A DNA stretch of 64,000 nucleotides, taken from Tritonibacter horizontis (lineage in GTDB: Bacteria; Pseudomonadota; Alphaproteobacteria; Rhodobacterales; Rhodobacteraceae). Of this stretch, positions 18,328-26,493 are shown in pieces. The stretch spans positions 1 through 64,000 of the forward strand of contig NZ_LPUY01000025.1 of NCBI RefSeq assembly GCF_001518015.1. The letters run 5' to 3'. Position 1 is the first letter of the stretch. Every line of letters starts with the position of its first letter. A program made the translations under genes and the position numbers. The notes under the pieces are model-generated. The model was not told the DNA's origin. It saw only the letters and a program-made list of their open reading frames with translations, and ran no database searches.

Positions 18328-18572
18328 TACACCGAGGCAATCCAAAGGAGTTCGCGACTGAAAGAAAGCATGGAACGGAACGATTACGCCCCCAGAGTCT
18401 GACGGCCCAAACGGTCATCATGGACCTTGCCGGTAATGAGATCACGGCGCGTGCGTAACCCCAACAAGGCCACGACCCGCGTGTCGATCAGTAGGCCGGA
18501 TACATATGAGCGACTTCCGAGAACATGCGAGAAATCATTTGCGAACAGCAGCCGGTACATACATTTGGGCCG
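18328..18572. other. Non-coding flank of the IS110 element
   Basis: About 245 bases between the transposase stop and the virB6 stop. No open frame is convincing. In IS1111-type members of the IS110 family the guide RNA is downstream of the transposase, so this segment is the alternative site for it. The right end of the element is not defined here. Confidence 0.35.
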
Positions 18573-19649
18573 TCACCGTCGGCCAAGTCGACCCAGTCTC
18601 GCCAGCTGCGCCAGCATTTTTGACCCCGAGTCTGCGGATCCTGTGCCTCCTGCGGAACCCGTCTGCCCCATGCCTTGCCTCACGGGCATCTGCTGCACGC
18701 CGAAGAACTGCCGCGCCCTGAGGGCTGCGTATTCTGCGCCACTTGCGCCTCCGATCAGGTAGCGATTGTAGGCCTGCTGGCTGCCCACGGCGGCGCGGGC
18801 AAAGCTGTAGCCGCCGCCGAGACCACCGGAGAGGGCGGGCATCATAATATTTCCGGAGATCGCGCGGACGATGAAGGGCGTGGCAATGATGAAGCCCTTG
18901 GCCATGAGCACCATCATGAAGAAGGGAATGAGCGCGCCGATGTTTGAGGCTCCCTCCGGGTCGCCGAGTTCGCCGATGAGGGCAGAGGAGACGCCCGTGA
19001 TTGTCGCGAACACACCGGCCACGACTATGGGGTAGAGCGCGAAGGAGACCAGCGCCGACAGCCAGCGCGCGAAGTAGTCCTTGGTGACCTCGAAGAGGGT
19101 CAGGAAAATCATCACCGGTGCGATCCCGATCAGAAGTGCGATCATCAGGCGGGATGCCACGAGGATAAAGGCGGCCAAACCGCCCAGGATCGAGAGCAAG
19201 AGGACCCCGACAATGTCGAGCATGGCGCCGGCCATCCAGTTCAGCTCAGACCCGGCGGCGTTGAGATAGTCCCCTAGTTCCGCGATCAGCCGGTCAAACT
19301 CTTCGGCGAAAGTTCCAGAAGGGCCAGGAGTTCCACCACCGACCGAAGCCACGAGCGCCCCCGCAATGCTGTCGATCCCGGCCAGGATAGCGGAAGAGAG
19401 GGCGTTGAACTGCACCCAGTTGGTCGCGAATATTCCGATCAACCCGATCTTGACCGCGAGCCAGAAGGCCGTGCGCCCGTCCATCGCTTTGTACTGGTAG
19501 ATCATGTTCAGGAAGACGAGGATCACCACGAGCGTTGTTCCCAGGACGAGAAGCGTGCCGACCGTTGCCGCGACCGACCCGAACTGGGTTTCTGCGGCGG
19601 TGTCGAGATAGCCCTGGGAGGTTTCAACGAAGTAGGTGACGACACTCAT
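18573..19649 (-). CDS. virB6: VirB6/TrbL-type conjugal transfer membrane protein
   Basis: A 358-residue polytopic protein: helices at about 25-55, 60-80, 140-160, 165-190, 195-225 and 235-260, then a glycine-rich soluble tail with GGLGGGYSFARAAVG. Size, the helix pattern and the segment FEVTKDYFARWLSALVSFALYPIVVAG match VirB6/TrbL, the inner-membrane channel component of type IV secretion. It is the last gene of a minus-strand cluster that begins with the truncated virB11, and ends next to the IS110 flank. It looks intact on its own, though the cluster is incomplete here. Confidence 0.85.
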   Translation of the reverse strand: MSVVTYFVETSQGYLDTAAETQFGSVAATVGTLLVLGTTLVVILVFLNMIYQYKAMDGRTAFWLAVKIGLIGIFATNWVQFNALSSAILAGIDSIAGALVASVGGGTPGPSGTFAEEFDRLIAELGDYLNAAGSELNWMAGAMLDIVGVLLLSILGGLAAFILVASRLMIALLIGIAPVMIFLTLFEVTKDYFARWLSALVSFALYPIVVAGVFATITGVSSALIGELGDPEGASNIGALIPFFMMVLMAKGFIIATPFIVRAISGNIMMPALSGGLGGGYSFARAAVGSQQAYNRYLIGGASGAEYAALRARQFFGVQQMPVRQGMGQTGSAGGTGSADSGSKMLAQLARLGRLGRR

Positions 19650-19661
19650 CGCGGGGCTGCC

Positions 19662-20072
19662 TTACCAATTACCTGCTGCGTCGCAGATTGCCTGGGCGGC
19701 AGGGCGCGCGGCGTTGGCGCGGCGGTTGTAGGCGTCCGAGGATTGCAGCATATCCCACCGTTCGTTGTTCGCGTAGCTCTCCCAAAACACGGCCTCGGCC
19801 GCGTCCCAGGACGGGAACCGGGTCGCGCAGTCGCAGTTGCCGATCTCGACGACCCGCTCGAGATTCTGGGCGCGATAGATGTCCTGAACCAGAACCCGCT
19901 GATAGGCTTGGCGCAGGGGGATCTCCTGCATCCAGACGGGCTCGGCGGGCCGGTCCGGACAGACGTCAAAGCTGCGATCGAGGGTTGGCACTAGGTTGCG
20001 CTCGGCAACGGCGAAGGTTGGCGTCAGGCTTAGGGCCAGCGCGGCCAAGGCGAGGTGCTGCGCCTGCCTCAT
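19662..20072 (-). CDS. Exported protein of the virB cluster
   Basis: Starting at 20072 (MRQAQHLALAALALSL) gives 136 residues with a clear Sec signal peptide cut near TFAVA/ERN. A longer frame from 20165 reads through the preceding gene and lacks a signal. The mature part has three cysteines (DVCPDR, GNCDCATR) and ends with AAQAICDAAGNW. No named family is recognised; its place between virB11 and virB6 and its export suggest a small periplasmic accessory subunit of the secretion channel. The start overlaps the stop of the upstream gene by four bases, so they are coupled. Confidence 0.65.
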   Translation of the reverse strand: MRQAQHLALAALALSLTPTFAVAERNLVPTLDRSFDVCPDRPAEPVWMQEIPLRQAYQRVLVQDIYRAQNLERVVEIGNCDCATRFPSWDAAEAVFWESYANNERWDMLQSSDAYNRRANAARPAAQAICDAAGNW

Positions 20073-20263
20073 GCCGTGGCTCCAGCGGGTGTAATTTCGC
20101 GCTTCAGGAAAACGGTATGCCCGATATTGGCGAATTCCAAAGTGCTGATCGACACCACCTCCCACCCGTCTGCGCCCTTCTCGTTCAGGCTGGCCTGCAT
20201 GTCGGAGAGGCTGGTCTTGCGGGTCATGGGAAAGGACAGGATATTGTATTCAAACGTCTTCAT
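20069..20263 (-). CDS. DUF4177-like small protein
   Basis: A 64-residue protein starting MKTFEYNILSFPM, with the pattern of DUF4177 proteins: a short strand, then LNEKGADGWEVVSIS and a final strand HTVFLKRE. Function unknown. It overlaps virB11 upstream and the exported-protein gene downstream by four bases each, showing it belongs to the virB operon. Similar small genes occur inside virB clusters of roseobacter plasmids. It is short, but the overlaps and conserved GxxGWE pattern make it a real gene. Confidence 0.65.
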   Translation of the reverse strand: MKTFEYNILSFPMTRKTSLSDMQASLNEKGADGWEVVSISTLEFANIGHTVFLKREITPAGATA

Positions 20264-20902
20264 GGGGAAATTCCAATCTCAGTTGCGCCGGGGAGGTAGA
20301 ATTCGGTGATGCCGCGTTTGCCGTCATGGCGGCCGGCCTGGATGATCACGTCGATGGAGTTCTCGATGTACTGGATCATGTCGGCATAGGTCATCGGGAT
20401 TTCGGTCTTGAGTGCCGCGATCGCGAGGCGCTGCACGGCGAGTTGCGGGGTTTCGGCGTGCAGCGTGGTCATCGAGCCGCCATGGCCGGTGTTGATGGCT
20501 TCCAGAAAGGTCATGGCCTCCTTGCCGCGCACCTCGCCCAGGATGATCCGGTCGGGGCGCATGCGCAGCGTGGCGGTGAGAAGCACATCGGCAGTCTGGA
20601 ATTCTGCGTCGCGATTGGCGATGAGGGTCACGGCATTGGGCTGGGTCGGCAGAAGCTCGGCGGCTTCTTCGATGGTGACGATGCGTTCCTCGGCCGGTAC
20701 GTGAGAGAGGATCTTGCGCGCGGCCACGGTCTTGCCGGTGGAGGTGCCGCCCGAGACGATCATGTTGAGTTTGTTCTCGACGCAGAAGGCGAGCGCATCA
20801 TCGATCAAACCCGCGGCCACCACGGCGCGCAAGGCGCGCTTCTTTTCAACGCGCAGGTCTGCGAGCTTGAGTTCTTTGCCATAGAGAAAGTCGAGCGCGA
20901 TA
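20260..20902 (-). pseudogene. virB11: VirB11 ATPase, 5'-truncated
   Basis: The C-terminal two-thirds of a VirB11 hexameric ATPase: Walker A GGTSTGKT, EEAAELLP, the Asp box and Walker B RMRPDRIILGEVRGKEA, and the His box GHGGSMTTLHAETP are all present. Upstream of about 20902 the VirB11 sequence stops and coding sequence of an unrelated alpha/beta hydrolase begins on the opposite strand, so the N-terminal domain and start codon are missing. The open frame running to 21003 is an accident of that join. The downstream virB genes remain intact but have lost their upstream neighbours (virB8-virB10 would be expected) and probably their promoter. Confidence 0.85.
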
Positions 20903-21469
20903 GGGCCGGTGACATTGATCGGGCACGACTGGGGCGGGTTTGTCGCGTGGCATGTCGCCATGCAGCGCCCTGATCTGGTGACGCGCCTTGGCATCGTCAA
21001 CATCCCGCATCCTTGGGCTGTCGCGCGCGAACTGGTTGTGAACCCAGCCCAGACCGAGGCAAGCGCCTATGCGCGGCTTTTCCAGACACCGGGGGCACAC
21101 ACCATGATCCCGCGTGAGCAAGTCAGTGCATGGGTGAGCGACCCTGCGTTCAAGCCCCGGCATGAGGCTGCCATGGACCGTTCCAACCTTGATGCGATGC
21201 TGAACTATTACCGCGTTCTGTTTCCAAGCGAACCTTACGCCGAATACCCTGACGCGCCGCCGATGATCACGATGCCGACGCTGGTTATCTATGGCAAGAA
21301 CGACCCCTACCTGCTGGCAGACGGGCTGAACGGGTTGTGGAACTATGTCAGCGGCGATCTGACGATCAACACATGGACAGATACCGGACACTTTGCGCAG
21401 CACGAGCAGCCAGAGCGCCTGACGCAGCGCTTGGTTGAGTGGTTGGCGCGCCCTGAGACGCAAGCGTAG
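20903..21469 (+). pseudogene. Epoxide-hydrolase-like alpha/beta hydrolase, 5'-truncated
   Basis: Residues from GPVTLIGHDWGGFVAWHVAMQ to the stop closely match the C-terminal 60% of the full gene at 33119-34135, including NIPHPWA, AMDRSNLDAMLNYY and DTGHFAQHEQPERL. The nucleophile Asp of GHDWGG is retained, but the N-terminal HGFPDHW segment and start are gone, cut exactly at the virB11 join. A GTG at 20909 could start a short peptide, but without the oxyanion-hole strand it should be inactive. The next gene follows nine bases after its stop, so the two were once an operon whose promoter is lost. Confidence 0.85.
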
Positions 21470-21478
21470 GAGCTTCAC

Positions 21479-22276
21479 ATGCGCAGTTTTCCAGATTTAT
21501 CTTCAGTTGATATCAATGCCGCAACGGACGGGCTTCTTACCCAAATGTTTGTGGTCCGAAATTCTGAACCAAAACCATGGGAGCAGACACTCTCTGATCC
21601 GGCGCAAAGCACCGAGCTTTCTGACGGGTCTTGGGCGCATGTCTGGGGCGAGGAGGGCAGGCCCGTCTTGTTGGCTCATGGCTATGAGGGCCGCTACAGC
21701 CAGTTTGCGCCAGTGATCACGCGGCTTGGCGCGGCTGGCTTCAAGGCAATCGCGCTGGAAATGCCGGGCCACGGACGCGCGGGTGCGCTTCGTGCTGATC
21801 CGCTGTTGTCATCGCAGGCCGTTCAGGCTGCCAGCGCAAAATTCGGACCGTTTCATGCCATGATCGGGCACAGCCAGGGTGGGAACGCTGTTATGCATGC
21901 GGCGGCGAATGGGGTCGCGTCAGACAGGCTTGTTCTGATTGCCCCGCTTGTCTCGGTTGAGGCACGCTTGCGGCTGGTTTGTGCGCTGGTCAAGCTTTCC
22001 GCCGAAGGCACCGAGCTGTTTTTGCAAAAAATGTCCGAGCTGGTTGGGGTGCACCCATCCGATTTTGAAGGCGCCACTTTGCAGGCCTCCTTGCCGCAGC
22101 CAGCCCTTATTGTCCATGACACAGGCGATAGGGAAATCCCGTTTGCCGAGGCGAAAGAACTGGCCGCTGCGTGGCCCTCGGCGCGTCTTTTGACCACGAA
22201 TGACTTGGGGCATAAGCGGCTGTTGGCCGACGCAAAAACCGTTGAGGCGGTATGCGAGTTTGTAACCCACACCTGA
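21479..22276 (+). CDS. Alpha/beta hydrolase
   Basis: The 265-residue protein starts at ATG 21479 behind AGGAGC. Oxyanion segment LLAHGYEGRYSQ, nucleophile S132 in GHSQGG, acid near HDTGDREIPF and histidine in NDLGHKRLL complete the triad. It is a lipase- or esterase-like enzyme of unknown substrate, probably cytoplasmic. It follows the truncated hydrolase with a 9-base gap and is convergent with the VOC gene. Since its upstream partner has lost its promoter, expression here may depend on read-through from an unknown start. Confidence 0.8.
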   Translation: MRSFPDLSSVDINAATDGLLTQMFVVRNSEPKPWEQTLSDPAQSTELSDGSWAHVWGEEGRPVLLAHGYEGRYSQFAPVITRLGAAGFKAIALEMPGHGRAGALRADPLLSSQAVQAASAKFGPFHAMIGHSQGGNAVMHAAANGVASDRLVLIAPLVSVEARLRLVCALVKLSAEGTELFLQKMSELVGVHPSDFEGATLQASLPQPALIVHDTGDREIPFAEAKELAAAWPSARLLTTNDLGHKRLLADAKTVEAVCEFVTHT

Positions 22277-22301
22277 ACAACGGCACCTTAGAATTGATAA
22301 A

Positions 22302-22706
<405 letters not shown>

Positions 22707-22737
22707 TCACGTTCCTTTTAGTGCCCGGTGCGCAGAC

Positions 22738-22789
22738 TTTTTGCACCTCTGCAATCACACGCTCGCTATGGGCTGCAGAGGTGCAAAAA
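22738..22789. repeat. 16-base inverted repeat between VOC and MBL genes
   Basis: Perfect arms TTTTTGCACCTCTGCA (22738-22753) and TGCAGAGGTGCAAAAA (22774-22789) around a 20-base spacer, beginning three bases after the MBL stop. On both strands the A-run, not a T-run, follows the stem, so it does not have the polarity of an intrinsic terminator. It could be an mRNA-stabilising stem, an operator, or the ends of a small element. Confidence 0.6.
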
Positions 22790-22791
22790 AC

Positions 22792-23715
22792 CTAACCGAT
22801 TGCGGTAAACACGTACCCGGCTCCTCGCTTAGAGACATATCCAGCACCTGGAAACGCGAGATGCGTTGCCGAGAACGCGATCTCATCAGCGGCCAGCTTA
22901 TCAAACAGGTCCTTGCGTGTCTTGACAGAAAGATCGGGGATTGCATCAAATGCCGAATATGCTTCAGGATGTTGGAACTGCAGATCTTGCGAGATAACAG
23001 CATCCCCCAGCAAGAAGAACTGCAGACCACCCGAGGAAACTCGCACCACCATATGGCCAGGTGTGTGGCCCGGGGCAGGTTCAACAGAAACACCGGCCCC
23101 CAGATCATACGCCCCTTGGTGAAACGTAACGCGTTCTTTGATTGCTGTTGCAATGGACTGGATGCCCATGATCATCGACCGATTTGGCTCAGGTGCCGCA
23201 GACAACAGTTCTTCACTGGTCCAGAATCCCCACTCGCCATTTGAAACGTGGAATTGGGCGTTCGGATAGGCAATCTGCCCACCGACCAGCAATCCGCCGA
23301 TATGATCTGGATGCATGTGGGTCACGATGACATCGGTGATTTCTCGTGCCGTGGTGCCTGCCTCATGCAGCCGTTCATTCAAATTCCCAACACCCGGAGC
23401 CGCGTCACCCATGAAACTGCCAGAACCCGCATCAACCAGAATGTTGCGCGCGCCGCTGCGAATGATCCAGACGTTCGCACCAAGCCGGAGGTTGTCGCCA
23501 AGTCCTGCCAGAACCTCTGTGTCGACATTCGTGTACGCGCCTGTTGGAAAGTCAATGTATCCGTCTGAAACAGTGGTGACCTTGATTTCGCCAACTTGGG
23601 CGGACTGAACTGTCCTCGTTGCCGCAAACACAGGCGAAGCGCCTGCGGCAAACATTAAGCCTCCAGCGCCAAATCCAAGGGAAAATGAGCGGCGGGAAAA
23701 ACTAATCTGTGTCAT
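22792..23715 (-). CDS. MBL-fold metallohydrolase with Tat signal
   Basis: A metallo-beta-lactamase-fold enzyme of 307 residues from ATG 23715 (MTQISFSRRSFSLGFGAGG); a start at 23730 adds five residues. The N-terminus has a twin-arginine signal (SRRSFSLGF) and cleavage near PVFAA, so a folded, metal-loaded enzyme is exported. Zinc ligands are in THMHPDHIGG, with later H and D in PAPGHTPGHMV and FLLGDAVISQ. This MBL subfamily includes lactonases and aryl-ester hydrolases. It follows the SDR gene by 75 bases on the same strand and probably belongs to the same operon. Confidence 0.82.
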   Translation of the reverse strand: MTQISFSRRSFSLGFGAGGLMFAAGASPVFAATRTVQSAQVGEIKVTTVSDGYIDFPTGAYTNVDTEVLAGLGDNLRLGANVWIIRSGARNILVDAGSGSFMGDAAPGVGNLNERLHEAGTTAREITDVIVTHMHPDHIGGLLVGGQIAYPNAQFHVSNGEWGFWTSEELLSAAPEPNRSMIMGIQSIATAIKERVTFHQGAYDLGAGVSVEPAPGHTPGHMVVRVSSGGLQFFLLGDAVISQDLQFQHPEAYSAFDAIPDLSVKTRKDLFDKLAADEIAFSATHLAFPGAGYVSKRGAGYVFTAIG

Positions 23716-23789
23716 GTGGTGTTCTTTCATTTTGCGGGACGTTGGATGCCGAAGCACAGGTGCTCCGAATGGCGGCTTGCGGCCTGATT

Positions 23790-24479
23790 TCAGAAGGACT
23801 CAACATAGGGGCGCAGTTCGATCTCGTATGTCCATGCGCTATTATGTTGACGGGACAACTCTAGGTAAGTTCTGGCGATCTCATCGGGGTGCAGCGCCGT
23901 ATCGGCGTTCGCATAGGGTTCGCCGCGTTCAGGCCGAAAGACCACACCGTCCAGTACAATATGGGCGACGTGGATGTTTTTGGGCGCCAGCTCGCGTGCA
24001 AGGCTTTGGCACAGTCCGCGCAGCGCAAATTTTCCCATCGCAAAAGGTGCCGATTGCGCGAACCCCTTCAACCCCGCCGATGCGCCGGTGAACAGCATTG
24101 TGCCGCTGCCCCTTGGGATCATCCGCCGCGCCGCAGCTTGGGCAACAACCAGTGCCCCCCAACCGTTCACCGACAAGGTTGCGCGCACAACATCCAGATC
24201 AAGTTCGGCAATGGGGCCGCGCGTATAGGCGCCCGCGTTGTAGATAACCAAGTCTGGTGGTCCCAAGTCGTCGTCAACTTGCGTGAATAGATTTTCTACG
24301 CTTTCGGCGTCAGAGGCATCACAGATGTACTGCTTTGCGCCAATCTCGGAACAGAGTTCTGACAAAGACCCTGAGCGCCGCGAAGCGAGCGCCACATCAT
24401 AACCGTCCTGCGCGAATGCTTTGGCTAGCGAGGCCCCGAGACCGGGGCCTGCTCCAACGATCAGTGCCACCTTACCCAT
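23790..24479 (-). CDS. SDR-family oxidoreductase with Phe for catalytic Tyr
   Basis: A 229-residue short-chain dehydrogenase. The cofactor motif is GAGPGLG (about 8-14) and the NAG motif is YNAG. In the active-site region the Ser is in TGASAG, but twelve residues later, where the classic YxxxK stands, the sequence is FAMGK: Lys is kept and Tyr is replaced by Phe. Such members may use another proton donor or be inactive. It overlaps the monooxygenase gene by eight bases, so they are coupled in the TetR-SDR-ABM-SDR operon. Confidence 0.85.
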   Translation of the reverse strand: MGKVALIVGAGPGLGASLAKAFAQDGYDVALASRRSGSLSELCSEIGAKQYICDASDAESVENLFTQVDDDLGPPDLVIYNAGAYTRGPIAELDLDVVRATLSVNGWGALVVAQAAARRMIPRGSGTMLFTGASAGLKGFAQSAPFAMGKFALRGLCQSLARELAPKNIHVAHIVLDGVVFRPERGEPYANADTALHPDEIARTYLELSRQHNSAWTYEIELRPYVESF

Positions 24480-24804
24480 GGAACTGCTCCCAGGACACTG
24501 GCGAGATGGCCGACATTTTGGTAATTTCGACCGGGGCGCTTAACCAGTTTTCGTATTTCTTGAAGACACTTGCCGTGTAGTCCTGCGCATAGTGGAAATT
24601 CAGGGCGTCTTCATCTTCAAAGCACTCAAACAGATGCAAGGTGTTGCTCTTGTCCTTGCTGGTGAATGCCGCAAACACGTGGCAACCGGGTTCTTCCAGA
24701 GTAGGTGGAATGATCTGGTCCAAAGCGGCTTTGGCCTCTTCTAAATACTCGGGCTTGATCTGGATCACTGCGAACAGGAACAGTTTGGATTGCTCTCCAG
24801 TCAT
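24472..24804 (-). CDS. Antibiotic biosynthesis monooxygenase (ABM/YgiN-like)
   Basis: The 110-residue ferredoxin-like ABM domain shows the family pattern: strand FLFAVIQIKPEYLEEAKAAL, then EEPGCHVFAAF, then LHLFECFEDEDALNFHYA. Members are cofactor-free monooxygenases or quinol oxidases acting on aromatic or quinone-like compounds, often dimeric. It lies between two SDR genes, abutting the upstream one and overlapping the downstream one, so all three are made together, presumably for a short redox pathway under the TetR regulator. Confidence 0.85.
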   Translation of the reverse strand: MTGEQSKLFLFAVIQIKPEYLEEAKAALDQIIPPTLEEPGCHVFAAFTSKDKSNTLHLFECFEDEDALNFHYAQDYTASVFKKYENWLSAPVEITKMSAISPVSWEQFHG

Positions 24805-25683
24805 TTACACTTCCCCCATGTAAACAGGCTTCAACCCTTTGATCAGTTCGTCTTGGATCGGCAAGACCGCTTCGTTAACGGCAGTAACGCCCATATCGTG
24901 GCCAACTTGGGTACGGATCGGGCGCGGTGCGCTCATGTCCACAAGGTCCGCGATCCGGTTTGCGACGTTGCTGGCGTCTGTGCTGGCGTCCCCTTGGTCA
25001 AACATACCTTGGAACATTCCAAGAAGTCGGTCGCGACCTTGGGCCAAGTCTCCATAGTCCTGAACGCGCGCAGTATCGGCTGGTGCTGGGGCCGTTGTAA
25101 CCAGGTCGGTTCCGTGACCGCTGGGCTCAACCAGAATTGACTCGATGCCGAGGGTTTCCAGCTCATAATGCAGTGATTCACAATAGCCTTCCATGGCCCA
25201 CTTGCTGGCGCAGTACAGCCCAAAAAACGGCATTCCAAAGCGGCCCGCAGCAGAGCTTAGGCTGATGATCAAGCCCGCCTTTCTAGAGCGCATCGGCCCA
25301 AGAACAGCGCGGCTCATCCGCATGATGCCATATACGTTCACGTCAAACAGGTCTTGGGCCTGCTCAAGCGTATAGGCCTCGGTCAGGCCAACTGGCATTA
25401 TGCCCGCGTTGTTGATCAGCACATCTATTGGGGTTTCCGCTTCGATTTTAGCGGCTGCTGCGTTGCACGCGTCTTCATCCGTTACATCCAGCTCGATAGG
25501 AAGAATGCGGCCGCTTGCTTCGCTCGCAAAGGCTAGCAACTCAGCTGCAGCTTCTTTGTTGCGCCCGTCCACATTGCGCATCCCCGCGTAAACAGTGTGA
25601 CCCCGTAAGGCGAGTGACTTAGCCGTGCGCAGGCCAATCCCCCGGCTGGCACCAGTGATGAGAATTGTTTTTGAGATTGTCAT
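24805..25683 (-). CDS. SDR-family oxidoreductase
   Basis: A 292-residue classical short-chain dehydrogenase with GASRGIG (11-17), NNAG, Ser in LSSAAG and the active-site YCASK. A C-terminal extension (about 40 residues beyond the core) resembles ketoreductase-like members. All catalytic residues are present. The start overlaps the TetR stop by four bases and the monooxygenase gene begins directly after its stop, so it is the first enzyme gene of the TetR-led operon. Confidence 0.88.
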   Translation of the reverse strand: MTISKTILITGASRGIGLRTAKSLALRGHTVYAGMRNVDGRNKEAAAELLAFASEASGRILPIELDVTDEDACNAAAAKIEAETPIDVLINNAGIMPVGLTEAYTLEQAQDLFDVNVYGIMRMSRAVLGPMRSRKAGLIISLSSAAGRFGMPFFGLYCASKWAMEGYCESLHYELETLGIESILVEPSGHGTDLVTTAPAPADTARVQDYGDLAQGRDRLLGMFQGMFDQGDASTDASNVANRIADLVDMSAPRPIRTQVGHDMGVTAVNEAVLPIQDELIKGLKPVYMGEV

Positions 25684-26288
25684 TGTCGCTGTTCCTTGGT
25701 TTTGAAAACTGTCCGCATGAAAAGTGCTAACGGTTCGTCACTTCCGGTGGCTTTCATGCGCGTTAAGGCTCCGCTCCAGGCGTTCATCAGCCAGTCAGCG
25801 GCTTGCGCCGGAGTAAGATGCTCCAGCCGGATTTCGGATAGTTCAACATTGTCCAAGCACTTGGCCAACACGGCAGTCATGCCCTGCCAATGCGTGTCCA
25901 ACGCGGCCTGAAATGCAGGTCGTTCGTCGGCAAGCTCGGTCGAGAGGTTGCACATCAGGCATCCCTGCGCGAACTGACGTTTCCCCATGTCCGCGCGTGC
26001 TTGCTCAAAGAATAGGCGCACGCGGTCAATATGGGGGAGCGATGGATCCTCTAGGCAGGCACGCGCCGCCGCGATCTGCGCCTCGTTGTAGCGATCAGCC
26101 ACCGCTATCCCGAACGCTTCTTTGGATGTGAAGTGGTGATAAAAAGATCCCTTTGGGACTCCTGAATTTGATAAGATATCATTGATCCCGCATTCGGAAA
26201 AACTCGCTTTTCGAAAGGCATGCTCACCCGCATCCAAGAGCCTCTCACGATTTATCATGTGTGTGTTCTTATCTCTTGGGCGTGCCAA
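25680..26288 (-). CDS. TetR-family regulator of the SDR/ABM operon
   Basis: The 202-residue repressor has an N-terminal TetR helix-turn-helix (residues about 10-57: RERLLDAGEHAFRKASFSECGINDILSNSGVPKGSFYHHF) and a C-terminal ligand domain with CLMCNLSTELAD, typical of a subfamily that pairs with oxidoreductases and responds to electrophiles. It is first in the operon and overlaps the SDR gene by four bases, which predicts autorepression. A candidate operator lies at 26322-26333, 34 bases upstream of its start. Confidence 0.88.
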   Translation of the reverse strand: MARPRDKNTHMINRERLLDAGEHAFRKASFSECGINDILSNSGVPKGSFYHHFTSKEAFGIAVADRYNEAQIAAARACLEDPSLPHIDRVRLFFEQARADMGKRQFAQGCLMCNLSTELADERPAFQAALDTHWQGMTAVLAKCLDNVELSEIRLEHLTPAQAADWLMNAWSGALTRMKATGSDEPLALFMRTVFKTKEQRQ

Positions 26289-26321
26289 CTTAGATATCTC
26301 CGGCTGATTTCATGTTTTTAA

Positions 26322-26333
26322 TAGACCAGTCTC
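26322..26333. promoter_or_regulatory. Candidate TetR operator
   Basis: TAGACCAGTCTC: AGAC and GTCT half-sites two bases apart, resembling the TAGACC...GGTCTA boxes bound by NemR-like TetR regulators. It lies 34 bases upstream of the TetR start, next to a TTATTAA stretch that could be a -10 region. Assigned by position and resemblance only. Confidence 0.4.
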
Positions 26334-26493
26334 TTATTAACTAAAAGAGCCCCCTCCTTCACACTATTGTTATCACCTTTCTGGAAGCGGGTTTCGTTAA
26401 ATCTCCTGCTGGCAACGCAATGCAAAGCGTTCAATATTGGGATAGATATCGCAAATTGATTGATTCCAGGGAAGCAAGCGTAAACCTGACTCT

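Noticed and set aside
20902-21003. Extension of virB11 to a start at 21003
   Set aside because: The extra residues are the antisense of hydrolase coding sequence and have no VirB11 similarity.
22738-22789. Calling the inverted repeat a bidirectional terminator
   Set aside because: The A-run follows the stem on both strands; a terminator needs a U-run there.
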